Origin: Paralcaligenes sp. KSB-10
GTDB lineage: Bacteria > Pseudomonadota > Gammaproteobacteria > Burkholderiales > Burkholderiaceae_B
Direction of reading: 5' to 3'
Assembly: GCF_021266465.1 (NCBI RefSeq)
Contig: NZ_CP089848.1
Span: 1,860,001-1,924,000 of the forward strand
Length of the DNA: 64,000 bases
Below are positions 1-7,685 of the stretch, piece by piece. The first letter of the stretch is position 1; every line of letters starts with the position of its first letter. The notes beneath the pieces are model-generated. The model was not told the DNA's origin. It did no database searches and was given only the letters and a program-made list of their open reading frames with translations. Both the position numbers and the translations under genes were made by a program.

Positions 1-118
1 ATCGCGGCAATCGATATATAAGCACTATGCAGCCTGAGCCGCCCGAGTGACGCTCTACACCCCAATGGCCGCAGGCCGGGCAATATGCAGCTGACTTTCC
101 CGGCATGAAAATCGTCTC

Positions 119-1018
119 TCAAAGCGGCCGGATCACATCCAGGGTTTCCAGCATTTGCACGGCGTGGTCGAGGAAAGCGCGCAGCTTGGGCGCCATGTAG
201 CGGGCACTGGGCACAACCAGCTGCACCGGCAAGGGCTCGGATTCGAATTCCGCAAGCAGGCGCACAAGCGTGCCGGCCTGGAGTTCGTCGGCAACCTGAT
301 AGGACAGCGGTCGCCCCAGGCCCTGCCCCGCTTTTACGGCAAGCAGCATGGCATCGATTTCGTTGACAATCAGGCGCGGGGCGGGACGCAGCACGCGATC
401 GCGGCCAGCCTGGCGAAAGCGCCATTCAAGCGATGCAATCCGGCCATCGGTGAAGATGGTGTCGTGCATCTCCAGATCGGACAAGGTGCGCGGCGTGCCG
501 CGCGCCTGTAGATAATCCGGGCTGGCCACCAGAAGCCGGCTGACCTCCCCAACCCGCCGCGCCACCAGGCTGGTATCGGCCAGGGGCCCGATCCGCACGG
601 CCACATCCAGGCCTTCCTCGATCAGATCCAGGTTATGGTCATTGAATACAAGCTCGACCCGCATCATGGGATAGAGCTTAAGGTAGCTGATGACCACAGG
701 GCTTACATGCCGGCGGCCAAACACATGCGGCGCGGTCACCCGCAGCGTGCCGCGCAGCGGCGCCGCCGGATCTTCCTGCACGGCCTGCGCGTAATCGGCC
801 AATACACGGCGGGCGTGTTCCGCCAGGCGCAAGCCGGCTTCGGTGGGCGCCAGATTGCGCGTGCTGCGTTCGACCAGGCGGGCGCCAAGCCTTTTTTCCA
901 ACGCGGCCAGCGATCGCGTGATGGAAGGCGCGGAGCGCCGCAGCCTGCGCGCAGCCCCCGTCAGGCTGCCTGCTTCCAGAATGGCCAACAGGACTTCAAA
1001 CTCGTCGAGACGGTCCAT
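119..1018 (-). CDS. LysR-family transcriptional regulator
   Basis: A 299-residue protein of normal LysR length. The N-terminal winged helix-turn-helix lies at about residues 4-62 (LEAGSLTGAARRL followed by SAPSITRSLAALE). A periplasmic-binding-protein-like effector domain fills residues 88-295. It resembles the CrgA/DsdC-like group that often controls an adjacent divergent enzyme gene. It is divergent from the GST gene at 1122, with an AT-rich spacer that carries two small dyads, so it probably controls GST plus the flavoprotein and itself. The start is the ATG at 1018; no good Shine-Dalgarno is visible before it. The effector is unknown. Confidence 0.9.
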   Translation of the reverse strand: MDRLDEFEVLLAILEAGSLTGAARRLRRSAPSITRSLAALEKRLGARLVERSTRNLAPTEAGLRLAEHARRVLADYAQAVQEDPAAPLRGTLRVTAPHVFGRRHVSPVVISYLKLYPMMRVELVFNDHNLDLIEEGLDVAVRIGPLADTSLVARRVGEVSRLLVASPDYLQARGTPRTLSDLEMHDTIFTDGRIASLEWRFRQAGRDRVLRPAPRLIVNEIDAMLLAVKAGQGLGRPLSYQVADELQAGTLVRLLAEFESEPLPVQLVVPSARYMAPKLRAFLDHAVQMLETLDVIRPL

Positions 1019-1024
1019 TTATTA

Positions 1025-1039
1025 TTTCATAAAATGAAA
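1025..1039. promoter_or_regulatory. Inverted repeat in lysR/GST divergent spacer
   Basis: The perfect dyad TTTCAT-AAA-ATGAAA lies 7 bases upstream of the LysR start codon, in a markedly AT-rich spacer. It is a reasonable autoregulatory LysR site, but this is inferred from position and symmetry only. Confidence 0.4.
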
Positions 1040-1068
1040 GAGTAATTTTCATTTTATAGGTATTTACA

Positions 1069-1084
1069 CTATTTTATGAAATAG
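1069..1084. promoter_or_regulatory. Second inverted repeat in lysR/GST spacer
   Basis: The dyad CTATTT-TATG-AAATAG sits about 38 bases upstream of the GST start. It shares the TTTATGAAAT flavour of the dyad at 1025. Two related dyads in one divergent spacer fit the recognition and activation sites of a LysR regulator. No experiment is implied. Confidence 0.4.
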
Positions 1085-1121
1085 ATAAGATTTCAGCACA
1101 ATCCATTGAAGGCTGATACAC

Positions 1122-1748
1122 ATGACTAACCCCCCTGCCATCACGTTGTATGGAACCCCTTTATCCGGCCACTCGCACCGGGTCGAGCTTCTGTTGCGCA
1201 TGCTGGAATTGCCCTTTCGCTTCATCGACGCGCCCGCGGCAACGCGCCAATCGCCCGAGTTCCGCCAGCTCAATCCGCTCGGGCAAGTTCCGGTATTGCT
1301 GGACGGCGACCTGGTGCTGTGCGACAGCAATGCCATCATGGTCTATCTGGTCAAGCGCTATGCCCCCGGCAGCCCTTGGTTGCCCGACGATGCCATTGCT
1401 GCCGCCCAGGTGCAGCGATGGCTGTCCATTGCCGCCGGAGAACTCATGTATGGGCCCGCGACCGCGCGCATGGCCCTGCTATGGGGTGTGCCGGACGATC
1501 CCGTGCGTGCCGCGCAGATCGCCGCCCGGCTGCTGGGCTTCATGGAGCAGCATCTGGCCGGTAGGCCCTATCTGGCAAGCGACCACCCGAGCCTTGCCGA
1601 CCTGGCTTGCTACTCATATACTGCGCACGCGCCGGAAGGCGGGATTGCTCTGGAACCTTACCCCGAAGTGCGTGCCTGGCTGTCCAGAGTCGAGTCGCTG
1701 CCGGGGTTCAAGCCCATGCCGCGCTCGTCCGCGCCGAGATCATCATGA
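1122..1748 (+). CDS. Glutathione S-transferase family protein
   Basis: 208 residues, the usual GST length. The thioredoxin-like N-terminal domain (residues 5-80) has LYGTPLSGHSHRVELLLRML, the cis-proline region GQVPVLLDGD and the glutathione-contacting CDSNAIMVYL. The all-helical C-terminal domain follows (residues 90-200). It probably conjugates glutathione or acts as a thiol-dependent reductase; the substrate is not predictable. The stop codon overlaps the start of the next gene (ATGA), so the two are co-translated. It is divergent from a LysR regulator. Confidence 0.92.
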   Translation: MTNPPAITLYGTPLSGHSHRVELLLRMLELPFRFIDAPAATRQSPEFRQLNPLGQVPVLLDGDLVLCDSNAIMVYLVKRYAPGSPWLPDDAIAAAQVQRWLSIAAGELMYGPATARMALLWGVPDDPVRAAQIAARLLGFMEQHLAGRPYLASDHPSLADLACYSYTAHAPEGGIALEPYPEVRAWLSRVESLPGFKPMPRSSAPRSS

Positions 1749-2692
1749 TCACGGCAATCGAAGGCGGCCCTTTCCATGCGGGCGAACTGCAGGCCCAGGC
1801 GCGCGCGGGAATTGCCCCTGGGGGTGCCGCAATACGCAACTTCATGCCCGAGCAGCACCGTACCTTTTTTGCATCCCTGCCTTTTCTGTGCATCGCGGCC
1901 ACAGACCGCCGCGGCCAGCCTGCCGCAGCCATGCTGACCGGACCGGCGGGATTCGTTTCATCCCCGGACCCTCGCAGCCTGCACATTGCCCTGGCGGCCG
2001 ATTGGAACGACCCTATTGCGCCGCTGATCGAAGAGGGCCAGCCCATAGGCATGCTCGGCATCGATTTCAGTACGCGCCGCCGCAACCGGGCCAATGGTCT
2101 GATCGCCCATGTCCAAACCCGGGAATGGCAGATCGGGATCCAGCAATCCTTCGGGAATTGCCCCAGATACATCCAGACGCGCGATATCCACGACGCCGCG
2201 GTTTCCGGGGAGCCAATCGAATTTCTCACGCATCTCCATCAGGATGCGTGCCGCCTGATCAGCCATGCAGACGCATTTTTTGTGGCCAGTACCGCCGGCC
2301 CACGCATCGACGATGCCCGCGGCGGCACCGACATATCGCACCGGGGAGGACAGCCGGGTTTTGTGCGCATCGACGGCGACACGCTGACGATTCCCGATTT
2401 CAACGGCAATCGCTACTTCAATACCCTGGGCAATCTGCTGATCGAGCCACGGGCGGCGCTGCTGTTCGTCGATTTTTTGAATGGCGATGTGCTGCATCTG
2501 CAGGGTTCGACGGAAATTCTTTGGGATACCGAAGAGGCGCATTGCCTGACGGGAGCCGAACGCCTCTGGCGCTTCCACGTAACGGGAGGATGGCGCAAGC
2601 CTGGCGCCCTTCCGTTCGTGTGGACCTTCCGCGATTACGCGGCAAGCACCAGTGCGACTGGAACGTGGGAAAAAAAACGCGCAACCATTTAA
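1745..2692 (+). CDS. Pyridoxamine 5'-phosphate oxidase-related FMN-binding protein
   Basis: 315 residues from the ATG at 1745, chosen because it overlaps the GST stop as ATGA; a longer in-frame reading from 1607 would run inside GST and is not supported. The C-terminal half holds a split-barrel flavin fold ([12 protein letters not shown], then [19 protein letters not shown]) typical of the long PNPOx-related proteins found beside GST genes. It probably binds FMN and reduces or oxidises a small molecule. It is unlikely to make PLP because of its length and context. The 3' end overlaps the convergent LysR gene by 4 bases. Confidence 0.85.
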   Translation: MITAIEGGPFHAGELQAQARAGIAPGGAAIRNFMPEQHRTFFASLPFLCIAATDRRGQPAAAMLTGPAGFVSSPDPRSLHIALAADWNDPIAPLIEEGQPIGMLGIDFSTRRRNRANGLIAHVQTREWQIGIQQSFGNCPRYIQTRDIHDAAVSGEPIEFLTHLHQDACRLISHADAFFVASTAGPRIDDARGGTDISHRGGQPGFVRIDGDTLTIPDFNGNRYFNTLGNLLIEPRAALLFVDFLNGDVLHLQGSTEILWDTEEAHCLTGAERLWRFHVTGGWRKPGALPFVWTFRDYAASTSATGTWEKKRATI

Positions 2693-3573
2693 AGTTGCAA
2701 TCCGGCGCAACGCAGCAGCAAATCCCGCAAGTCGGCATGATCGGGAGCAAGGGCAAGACCGACTCCCACCCCAAGTTCATCCCCCTCTTTCAACGATCGA
2801 TAGCAAACGCCGGATCGCTTCAACGACGTAAATGATTTGGGAAGCAGCGCAATTCCTTGCCCATTGGCCACGCCCGCAAGCAGCACATGATGATCGGCGG
2901 GCTCTTTGATTACCGTTGGCGCGAATCCATGCCGTTCGAATACCGCGCTGCAATGGTCGAAAAAAGCGGGCTGGCGAGAACGTTCGAACCAGAAAAGAGG
3001 CTCGTCGCCCAGGTCGTTCAGGCGCAAGCTGCGCCGACGCGCAAGAGGATGGGCTGAATTCATCGCCACCACCATCGGCTGCCGATCGATCGGGGTGACG
3101 TGCAAACCCTTGGTTTCGGTTGGCAGCGCGATAAAAGCCGCCTCGATGCGCTGGGCCCGAAGCAGGCGGACAAGGTGCGGCGAAGCCCCCGTAACCGTTG
3201 CCGTCGCCAGCCCGGGCCTTTCCGCATGAATGCGTGAAACCAGGCCGGCGAACCACTCTGGCTCGACGGCATTCGTGACGCCCAGCCTCAATCGCGCCGG
3301 CTCGCAACCGGAGGCCAGCGTCTTTTCCGCCTCGTCCAGTAAAGCCATGATGCGCCGGGCGCGAGGCAACAGCCGGTGCCCCGCCGCGGTCAGGGACACG
3401 CCGCGCGTATCACGCTCGAACAGGCGCACACCCAACCGGTCTTCGAATTCCTTGATGCGCCTGCTCAACGGAGGCTGGGACATGTGCAGTGTCTCGGCGG
3501 CCTGGCGAAAGCTCAAAGACTCTGCCACGGCCAGGAACAGTGTCAATGCGCGTGAATCGATAAGTTTACTCAT
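2689..3573 (-). CDS. LysR-family transcriptional regulator
   Basis: 294 residues. The N-terminal HTH is at about 9-66 ([28 protein letters not shown]) and the effector-binding domain at 90-290. The SQPPLSRRI recognition helix and [11 protein letters not shown] start resemble the CbbR/CatR/BenM branch, which often governs aromatic catabolism. It is divergent from the carboxymuconolactone-decarboxylase-like gene at 3709. The spacer contains an ATGGCGCC / GGCGCCAT inverted repeat (3600-3607 and 3640-3647) that could be its operator. It starts at the ATG at 3573. Confidence 0.9.
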   Translation of the reverse strand: MSKLIDSRALTLFLAVAESLSFRQAAETLHMSQPPLSRRIKEFEDRLGVRLFERDTRGVSLTAAGHRLLPRARRIMALLDEAEKTLASGCEPARLRLGVTNAVEPEWFAGLVSRIHAERPGLATATVTGASPHLVRLLRAQRIEAAFIALPTETKGLHVTPIDRQPMVVAMNSAHPLARRRSLRLNDLGDEPLFWFERSRQPAFFDHCSAVFERHGFAPTVIKEPADHHVLLAGVANGQGIALLPKSFTSLKRSGVCYRSLKEGDELGVGVGLALAPDHADLRDLLLRCAGLQL

Positions 3574-3708
3574 ATCAAAAAGGTATCACGAAATTGGACA
3601 TGGCGCCACCAGCGGACTCCGCCTACAGTTCGACCCATGGGCGCCATATCCGGCGCTTATTGCAAGAGGCGGCACTCGCCTCGAACCCCGATTACCTGGA
3701 GATGAACA

Positions 3709-4119
3709 ATGGAATCTGAACGCTATACCCGCGGCAAGACTCAACTACGGGCCATTGACGGCGAGGCCGGAGTGCAAGTGCTCGACAAGCTTGGCCAATC
3801 TTTTCCCGATTTCGCGAAGTATTTGATCGAATACCCTTTTGGCGATATTTACTCAAGGCCTGGCCTGGGATTGCGCGAACGCGAAATTGCCGTCGTGGCG
3901 GCCCTCTGCGCACTGGGAAATGCCGCCGCGCAACTCAAGGTACATGTGCATGCCGCCTTGCACGTAGGCTGCACGCCGTCCGAAATCGTCGAGATTGTCA
4001 TGCAGATGTCGGTGTACGCGGGATTCCCCGCCGCCCTGAACGGACTGGCAATCGTTCGCGAGGTCTTTTCCGAAGCGGGCATAAGCCTGCCGCTCAAGCA
4101 CGATACAGGCGCCGGCTGA
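3709..4119 (+). CDS. Carboxymuconolactone decarboxylase family protein
   Basis: 136 residues, a single CMD/AhpD-like helical domain at about 35-120 (SRPGLGLREREIAVVAALCA, then HVHAALHVGCTPSEIVEIVM and YAGFPAALNG). The family includes PcaC (decarboxylates 4-carboxymuconolactone in the protocatechuate branch) and many thiol peroxidase-like relatives. The Cys in HVGCTPSE is not in the AhpD CxxC arrangement, so peroxidase activity is not implied. GGAG stands 5 bases before the ATG. It is divergent from a LysR gene. A second PcaC-type domain occurs in the fusion at 8686. Confidence 0.88.
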   Translation: MESERYTRGKTQLRAIDGEAGVQVLDKLGQSFPDFAKYLIEYPFGDIYSRPGLGLREREIAVVAALCALGNAAAQLKVHVHAALHVGCTPSEIVEIVMQMSVYAGFPAALNGLAIVREVFSEAGISLPLKHDTGAG

Positions 4120-4159
4120 AAACAGGGATAAAATTCGACATCGCAGGCCGAAGGACACG

Positions 4160-4360
4160 ATGATGGCAAAAAAGGACAAGCTGGATCCTGAAACGCAGGA
4201 ACTGATTCAATGGTGCACCGAAGTGGAAGGCTTTCTGGTAGCCGCCGGTGCCAGCGTGCGCGAAGCGCAGGATCATATCGAAGAGCAGGTCGAATGGTTC
4301 ATCGACCAGTTTTATGAAGGCCTGACGCCCGAAGAGGCAGCCAAGGCGGCTCTGAACTGA
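4160..4360 (+). CDS. Small conserved hypothetical acidic protein
   Basis: 66 residues, acidic and soluble, predicted mostly helical (ETQELIQWCTEVEGFLVAAG, then AQDHIEEQVEWFIDQFYEG and a C-terminal LTPEEAAKAA helix). No domain is recognised. GAAGGA precedes two consecutive ATG codons (4160 and 4163) and either could be used. It lies 40 bases after the CMD gene on the same strand and could be co-transcribed. Codon use matches its neighbours, so it is probably a real gene. Confidence 0.7.
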   Translation: MMAKKDKLDPETQELIQWCTEVEGFLVAAGASVREAQDHIEEQVEWFIDQFYEGLTPEEAAKAALN

Positions 4361-4378
4361 CAAGACTGCCTTGGCCCC

Positions 4379-4894
4379 CTATTGCTGTTCGCGCGGCGCC
4401 CCATCATTGTCGGTCAATCCCAGGCGCTCATGCCACTGGGCGATCGACTCTTCAGGGTATCCGTCGAATTGCTTGTCACCCGCCCGCACGGCAACTTCCA
4501 CCCATGGCGCCTTGAACTCCAGAAGCAGGTGCGTGTGCTCCGGAGCCACAGGCAAAGGCGTATCGATCGCCGAAGCAAAGGGGTGGATCAGCTCGGGCCA
4601 TTCCGGGCTGTAAAGCCATAACGCACTGCCGCAGCGCCTGCAGAAATGCCTCTGCGCCGTACTGGTGTGGGCACGCGCATCGCCCTCGCGCTTGATCTTC
4701 GCATGGTAAATGGAAACATCGTCGCGGCCGGTAACCTTCATCGTTCGCGCATCGCCGCCAAGATTGATGGCATAGCCTCCGCCCCCTTGGGTCTTGCGGC
4801 AAATGGAGCAGTAACAACGCTGGTAAGGATAAGGATGGGCGCTGAACAGGCTGAAATGCACGGCGCCGCAATGGCAGGAACCTTCGAGTCGCAT
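4379..4894 (-). CDS. GFA-family (glutathione-dependent formaldehyde-activating-like) protein
   Basis: 171 residues from the ATG at 4894, which has GGAGGG about 8 bases upstream; an in-frame start at 4927 lacks this. The sequence carries the cysteine pattern of the Mss4-like GFA fold: GSCHCGAVHFS at residues 5-15, CYCSICRKTQG near residue 28 and FCRRCGSALW near residue 85, which bind zinc. Family members were named for glutathione-dependent formaldehyde-activating enzyme, but most have no proven substrate. It is convergent with the small gene at 4160. Confidence 0.88.
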   Translation of the reverse strand: MRLEGSCHCGAVHFSLFSAHPYPYQRCYCSICRKTQGGGGYAINLGGDARTMKVTGRDDVSIYHAKIKREGDARAHTSTAQRHFCRRCGSALWLYSPEWPELIHPFASAIDTPLPVAPEHTHLLLEFKAPWVEVAVRAGDKQFDGYPEESIAQWHERLGLTDNDGAPREQQ

Positions 4895-4962
4895 GATAAG
4901 CCCTCCAATAAAATGAATGCGCAGCAACCCGCCGGCTATCCATGACCGATGGGCTTATGAAG

Positions 4963-5817
4963 CTAACGCTCTTCTTCAGGAAAATCCGCGCCCAGTGTCG
5001 TTTTTTCCCAGGCGTCAAAGTCCTCTTGCAAGGTTCCGAGCTTGCCACGCGCGGCGATCAGGGCCCGCTTCCCCAGCAATAAGCGCAGCGGCGGCTCTTG
5101 AGCCATGGCCGCATCGATGATGGCCTGGGCGGCACGCACCGGATCGCCGACCTGGCGGCCACTGCGGGCGGCGGTCTCTTTGCGGCGCGTACCCGCCGTG
5201 GCGTCGTAGTCGGCAATGCGTATCGGCGACTCCTTGAGCGAGGGGCCCGCCCAATTGGTGCGGAATGGTCCCGGCTCCACAATCAACACGCCGATGCCCA
5301 GCGGCTTGACTTCGACCGCCAGGGATTCGGAAAATCCTTCCACCGCGAACTTGCTTGCATGGTAATAGCCGGTGGCGGCGAAACCCACGAAACCTCCTAT
5401 GGAGGAAATATTGACGATCAGCCCGTTTTTGCGCTCGCGCATGCCCGGCAACACGGCTTTGGTCATGTCGATCAGCCCGAACACATTGGTGTCGAACATG
5501 GCCCGCACGGCGGCGTCTTCGCCCTCTTCGATGGCAGCCAGATAACCATAGCCCGCATTGTTGACCAGCACATCGATACGCGAAAAATGCGCATGCGCCT
5601 TGGCAACGGCATCGGCAACCTGCTGGTGATTGGTCACATCAAGCGCCAGGGCCAGTGCGTTTGCGCCATGGTTCTTGACCAGGTCGTCGAGCGTGGAAGG
5701 GTTGCGGGCGGTAAGCACGGCCCGCCAGCCGCGGGCCAGGACGAGTTTCGCAAGTTCTCTGCCAAAGCCGGTCGAGCAACCGGTGATGAACCAGACGGGT
5801 TGATTATCCAGTGCCAT
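4963..5817 (-). CDS. Short-chain dehydrogenase/reductase
   Basis: 284 residues from the ATG at 5817, which has AGGAG at ideal distance; an upstream in-frame start at 5877 does not. Classical SDR signatures are present: TGCSTGFGRE near residue 14 (NAD(P) binding), NNAGYG near 90, ISSIGG for the catalytic Ser, and YYHASKF with Tyr and Lys. It reduces or oxidises a carbonyl/alcohol of unknown identity. It resembles the YbbO/'oxidoreductase' type with a long variable C-terminus. It stands alone, followed by the GFA gene on the same strand. Confidence 0.92.
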   Translation of the reverse strand: MALDNQPVWFITGCSTGFGRELAKLVLARGWRAVLTARNPSTLDDLVKNHGANALALALDVTNHQQVADAVAKAHAHFSRIDVLVNNAGYGYLAAIEEGEDAAVRAMFDTNVFGLIDMTKAVLPGMRERKNGLIVNISSIGGFVGFAATGYYHASKFAVEGFSESLAVEVKPLGIGVLIVEPGPFRTNWAGPSLKESPIRIADYDATAGTRRKETAARSGRQVGDPVRAAQAIIDAAMAQEPPLRLLLGKRALIAARGKLGTLQEDFDAWEKTTLGADFPEEER

Positions 5818-5883
5818 GAAAAACTCCTGATGAAATCCACTTTGTATATTCACCGAAGTATCGCACCGTTCAGCCATCCGTGG

Positions 5884-5903
5884 AAACCCGCCGAAGCGGG
5901 TTT
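5884..5903 (-). terminator. Intrinsic terminator after the Bug receptor gene
   Basis: An 8-bp stem, AAACCCGC paired with GCGGGTTT, encloses a tetraloop that reads TTCG on the minus strand, a very stable loop. It starts 25 bases beyond the stop of the receptor gene ending at 5928. The T-rich end of the stem supplies the U tract. Confidence 0.72.
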
Positions 5904-5927
5904 ACCGGCCGCCACATTCAGGAATAT

Positions 5928-6902
5928 TTATTGAACGGTAATTTTGTTATCTTTGATAATCTTGTTGTACAAAGCGTAATCGCTGGCTATTTTTTCCGAA
6001 AATTCCGCGGGCGTGGATCCCACAGGCAGCGCACCCTGATTGATCAGCTTTTGTTTGACCTCCGGGTTCTGAAGTACTGTTTGCACATCTTTCGAGATTT
6101 TATCGATAACCGCCCTGGGCGTGCCTTTGGGTGCCAGCAAACCCACCCAGGACACCGAGTTATAGCCATCCAGCCCGCTTTCGGCGATGGTCGGCACATC
6201 GGGAAAAGCCGGGTACCGCTTGCTGCTGGTGACTCCCAGCGCAAGCAGCCTTTGCTGTTTGACGAATGGGCCGCTGCCCAGAATAGTGCCGAAGGTCACG
6301 TTTACCTGTCCGCCCAGCAAATTGGTAATGGCGGGGCCTTCGCCGGCAAACGGCACATGCGTCATTTTGATCTGGGCATCTTTCTGAAACACCTCGGCCG
6401 CCAATTGCATCGAGCTGCCCGCTCCCGAAGAGCTGAAAAACAGCTTGCCCGGCTCTTTTTTAGCTGTATCGATCAAATCCTTGACCGATTTGATATTTTC
6501 CTTGGGGTTTACAACCAGGATCAAGGGCAGCTCGGCAACCTCGGTAATCGGCTCGAATGCAGTTTTGCTGTCGTAGGGCATTTTATACAGCGACGGATTG
6601 ATCGATTGCGTTCCAATATTGCCCATCATCAGGGTATATCCGTCGGGCTTGGCGCGTGCCACGAATCCGGCGCCGATCATTCCGGAAGCGCCGGGCTTAT
6701 TTTCGATCACGACAGACTGCTTCCAGATTTCTCCGAGTTTCTGGGCCAGGAATCTTGATGTGGTGTCCGTGCCCCCGCCGGGAGAGAAAGGCACGATGAG
6801 AGTAACCTGCCGGGATGGATAGGCAGGCGTGTCGTCCGCATAGGCACCCGACATGACTAGCCCCAGCGAGGCAAGCACAAATAATTTTCTAGCGATATTC
6901 AT
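5928..6902 (-). CDS. Bug/TctC-family tripartite tricarboxylate transporter receptor
   Basis: 324 residues with a clear Sec signal peptide (residues 1-22, ending SGAYA before DDTPAYPSRQ). The mature protein has the Bug motifs LIVPFSPGGGTD, then NKPGASGMIGAG near residue 78, which form the ligand cleft for a carboxylated metabolite. Alcaligenaceae carry dozens of these. Most are orphans, as here, with no TctA/TctB gene nearby. The ligand is unknown. The upstream region holds a perfect 20-bp palindrome at 6959, a likely operator. Confidence 0.93.
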   Translation of the reverse strand: MNIARKLFVLASLGLVMSGAYADDTPAYPSRQVTLIVPFSPGGGTDTTSRFLAQKLGEIWKQSVVIENKPGASGMIGAGFVARAKPDGYTLMMGNIGTQSINPSLYKMPYDSKTAFEPITEVAELPLILVVNPKENIKSVKDLIDTAKKEPGKLFFSSSGAGSSMQLAAEVFQKDAQIKMTHVPFAGEGPAITNLLGGQVNVTFGTILGSGPFVKQQRLLALGVTSSKRYPAFPDVPTIAESGLDGYNSVSWVGLLAPKGTPRAVIDKISKDVQTVLQNPEVKQKLINQGALPVGSTPAEFSEKIASDYALYNKIIKDNKITVQ

Positions 6903-6958
6903 CTCAGAGTCTCACGGCCGATTGGTATTTATGGAAAATTGGAAAACTCAATAATTAA

Positions 6959-6978
6959 AATACTAATATATTAGTATT
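6959..6978. promoter_or_regulatory. Perfect 20-bp palindrome upstream of Bug receptor gene
   Basis: A perfectly self-complementary 20-mer beginning AATACTAATA lies 56 bases upstream of the receptor start codon in an AT-rich patch. Its symmetry and position fit a dimeric repressor or activator site. No regulator gene is adjacent. Confidence 0.5.
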
Positions 6979-7131
6979 AAGGCAATCATAATAGCCGATC
7001 TTAATGGGCCGATATCAGCAAAAACCCTAAATGATCACTGGCACATTCATTTGAAATCAAACGGGCGGACAAGACGACAAGCAGGTTTGGATCGGAAGTA
7101 TGGGTCTGTGGCGGTTTTTTTCTATAAAGAC

Positions 7132-7355
7132 GCCGCAGGGTGGGCGGTGCTGTGTAGTCCGGCACGTCCAGCGGTCGTGGCGCTGCGCGCCCCGACTGCC
7201 CGGGTCTGCCTCGTCCAGGCGGGTGTCGGGCCAAACTCGCTACGCCGCTGGCGCGGCTGCGCTCAAACATGGCCCGCCGAAGGCCCCCGCCTTCCCTTCG
7301 TCAGCACCCGGCGCTGGACTACCGCCGGACTACACAGCACCGCCCACCCTGCGGC
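7132..7355 (+). repeat. Palindromic element copy A (structured, 224 bp)
   Basis: Outer arms 7132-7163 and 7324-7355 are a perfect 32-bp inverted repeat (ends GCCG...CCGGC). An asymmetric interruption follows (AC at 7164-7165 against TACC at 7320-7323), then a second 8-bp stem (GTCCAGCG 7166-7173 with CGCTGGAC 7312-7319). The enclosed core at 7209-7311 is shared with copy B and holds a small hairpin (7244-7257, GCCGC/GCGGC). As RNA this would form a stem of about 40 bp. It could be a MITE-like element or an uncharacterised structured RNA; I recognise no named family. Confidence 0.8.
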
Positions 7356-7424
7356 TTGCGTTGAGGCAATGCAGCGAGGTATACGCTGGGCCGGCAAGCT
7401 CATTCCAGTCATGCCATTACGTGA

Positions 7425-7623
7425 GCCGTCTATCGGGGCTTGGGGTCAGGGCCGGCGTAAGGCGTGCGCCGGATGCTACCGTAGGGAAGGCGGGGGCTTT
7501 CGGCGGGCGCTGTCTGAGCCCAGCCTCGCGAGGCTGGGCGAGTTCGCCCGACGCCCGCCTGGACGAGGTAGATCCGGATCAAGCACGCCGTGCCGGCCCT
7601 GACCCCAAGCACCGATAGACGGC
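7425..7623 (-). repeat. Palindromic element copy B (structured, 199 bp)
   Basis: The same architecture as copy A in reverse orientation. Arms 7425-7456 and 7592-7623 pair over 31 of 32 positions. They share only the ends (GCCG and CCGGC) with copy A's arms; the middle 23 bases are unrelated. The interruption is again AC on one side (complement of 7590-7591) and four bases (7457-7460) on the other. An inner stem follows (7461-7468 with 7582-7589, 7 of 8 paired). Core 7469-7568 is highly similar to copy A's core, and its apical hairpin is a perfect 22-bp palindrome at 7518-7539. Confidence 0.8.
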
Positions 7624-7685
7624 GTCTTTATATACCAATACCCCATCCATCAAAGAATGCCGTAAACACTCGAACCAAAAATACC

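Larger units (their letters stand above)
7123..7632. repeat. Composite inverted block of two palindromic elements
   Basis: The 783-base gap between the genes at 6902 and 7686 contains no convincing gene. Most of it is a head-to-head pair of related elements (7132-7355 and 7425-7623). A 13-bp inverted repeat bounds the pair: TATAAAGACGCCG at 7123-7135 and its complement at 7620-7632. A 69-base unrelated spacer separates the two copies. Long open frames cross the block on both strands, but their predicted proteins are Pro/Arg/Ala-rich with no domain. Confidence 0.85.

Noticed and set aside
1150-2835. 561-codon plus-strand frame overlapping GST and the flavoprotein
   Set aside because: It is out of frame with two clear, well-supported genes and its product is Arg/Cys/Pro-rich with no domain.
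5098-5934. 278-codon plus-strand frame opposite the SDR gene
   Set aside because: It is antisense to a conserved dehydrogenase with intact catalytic motifs and a good ribosome site.
7051-7618. Two long plus-strand reading frames (about 170-185 codons) across the palindromic block, and one on the minus strand
   Set aside because: They cross inverted repeats and non-conserved arms, have no recognised domain and no ribosome-binding site, and are Pro/Arg/Ala-rich as expected from random GC-rich sequence.
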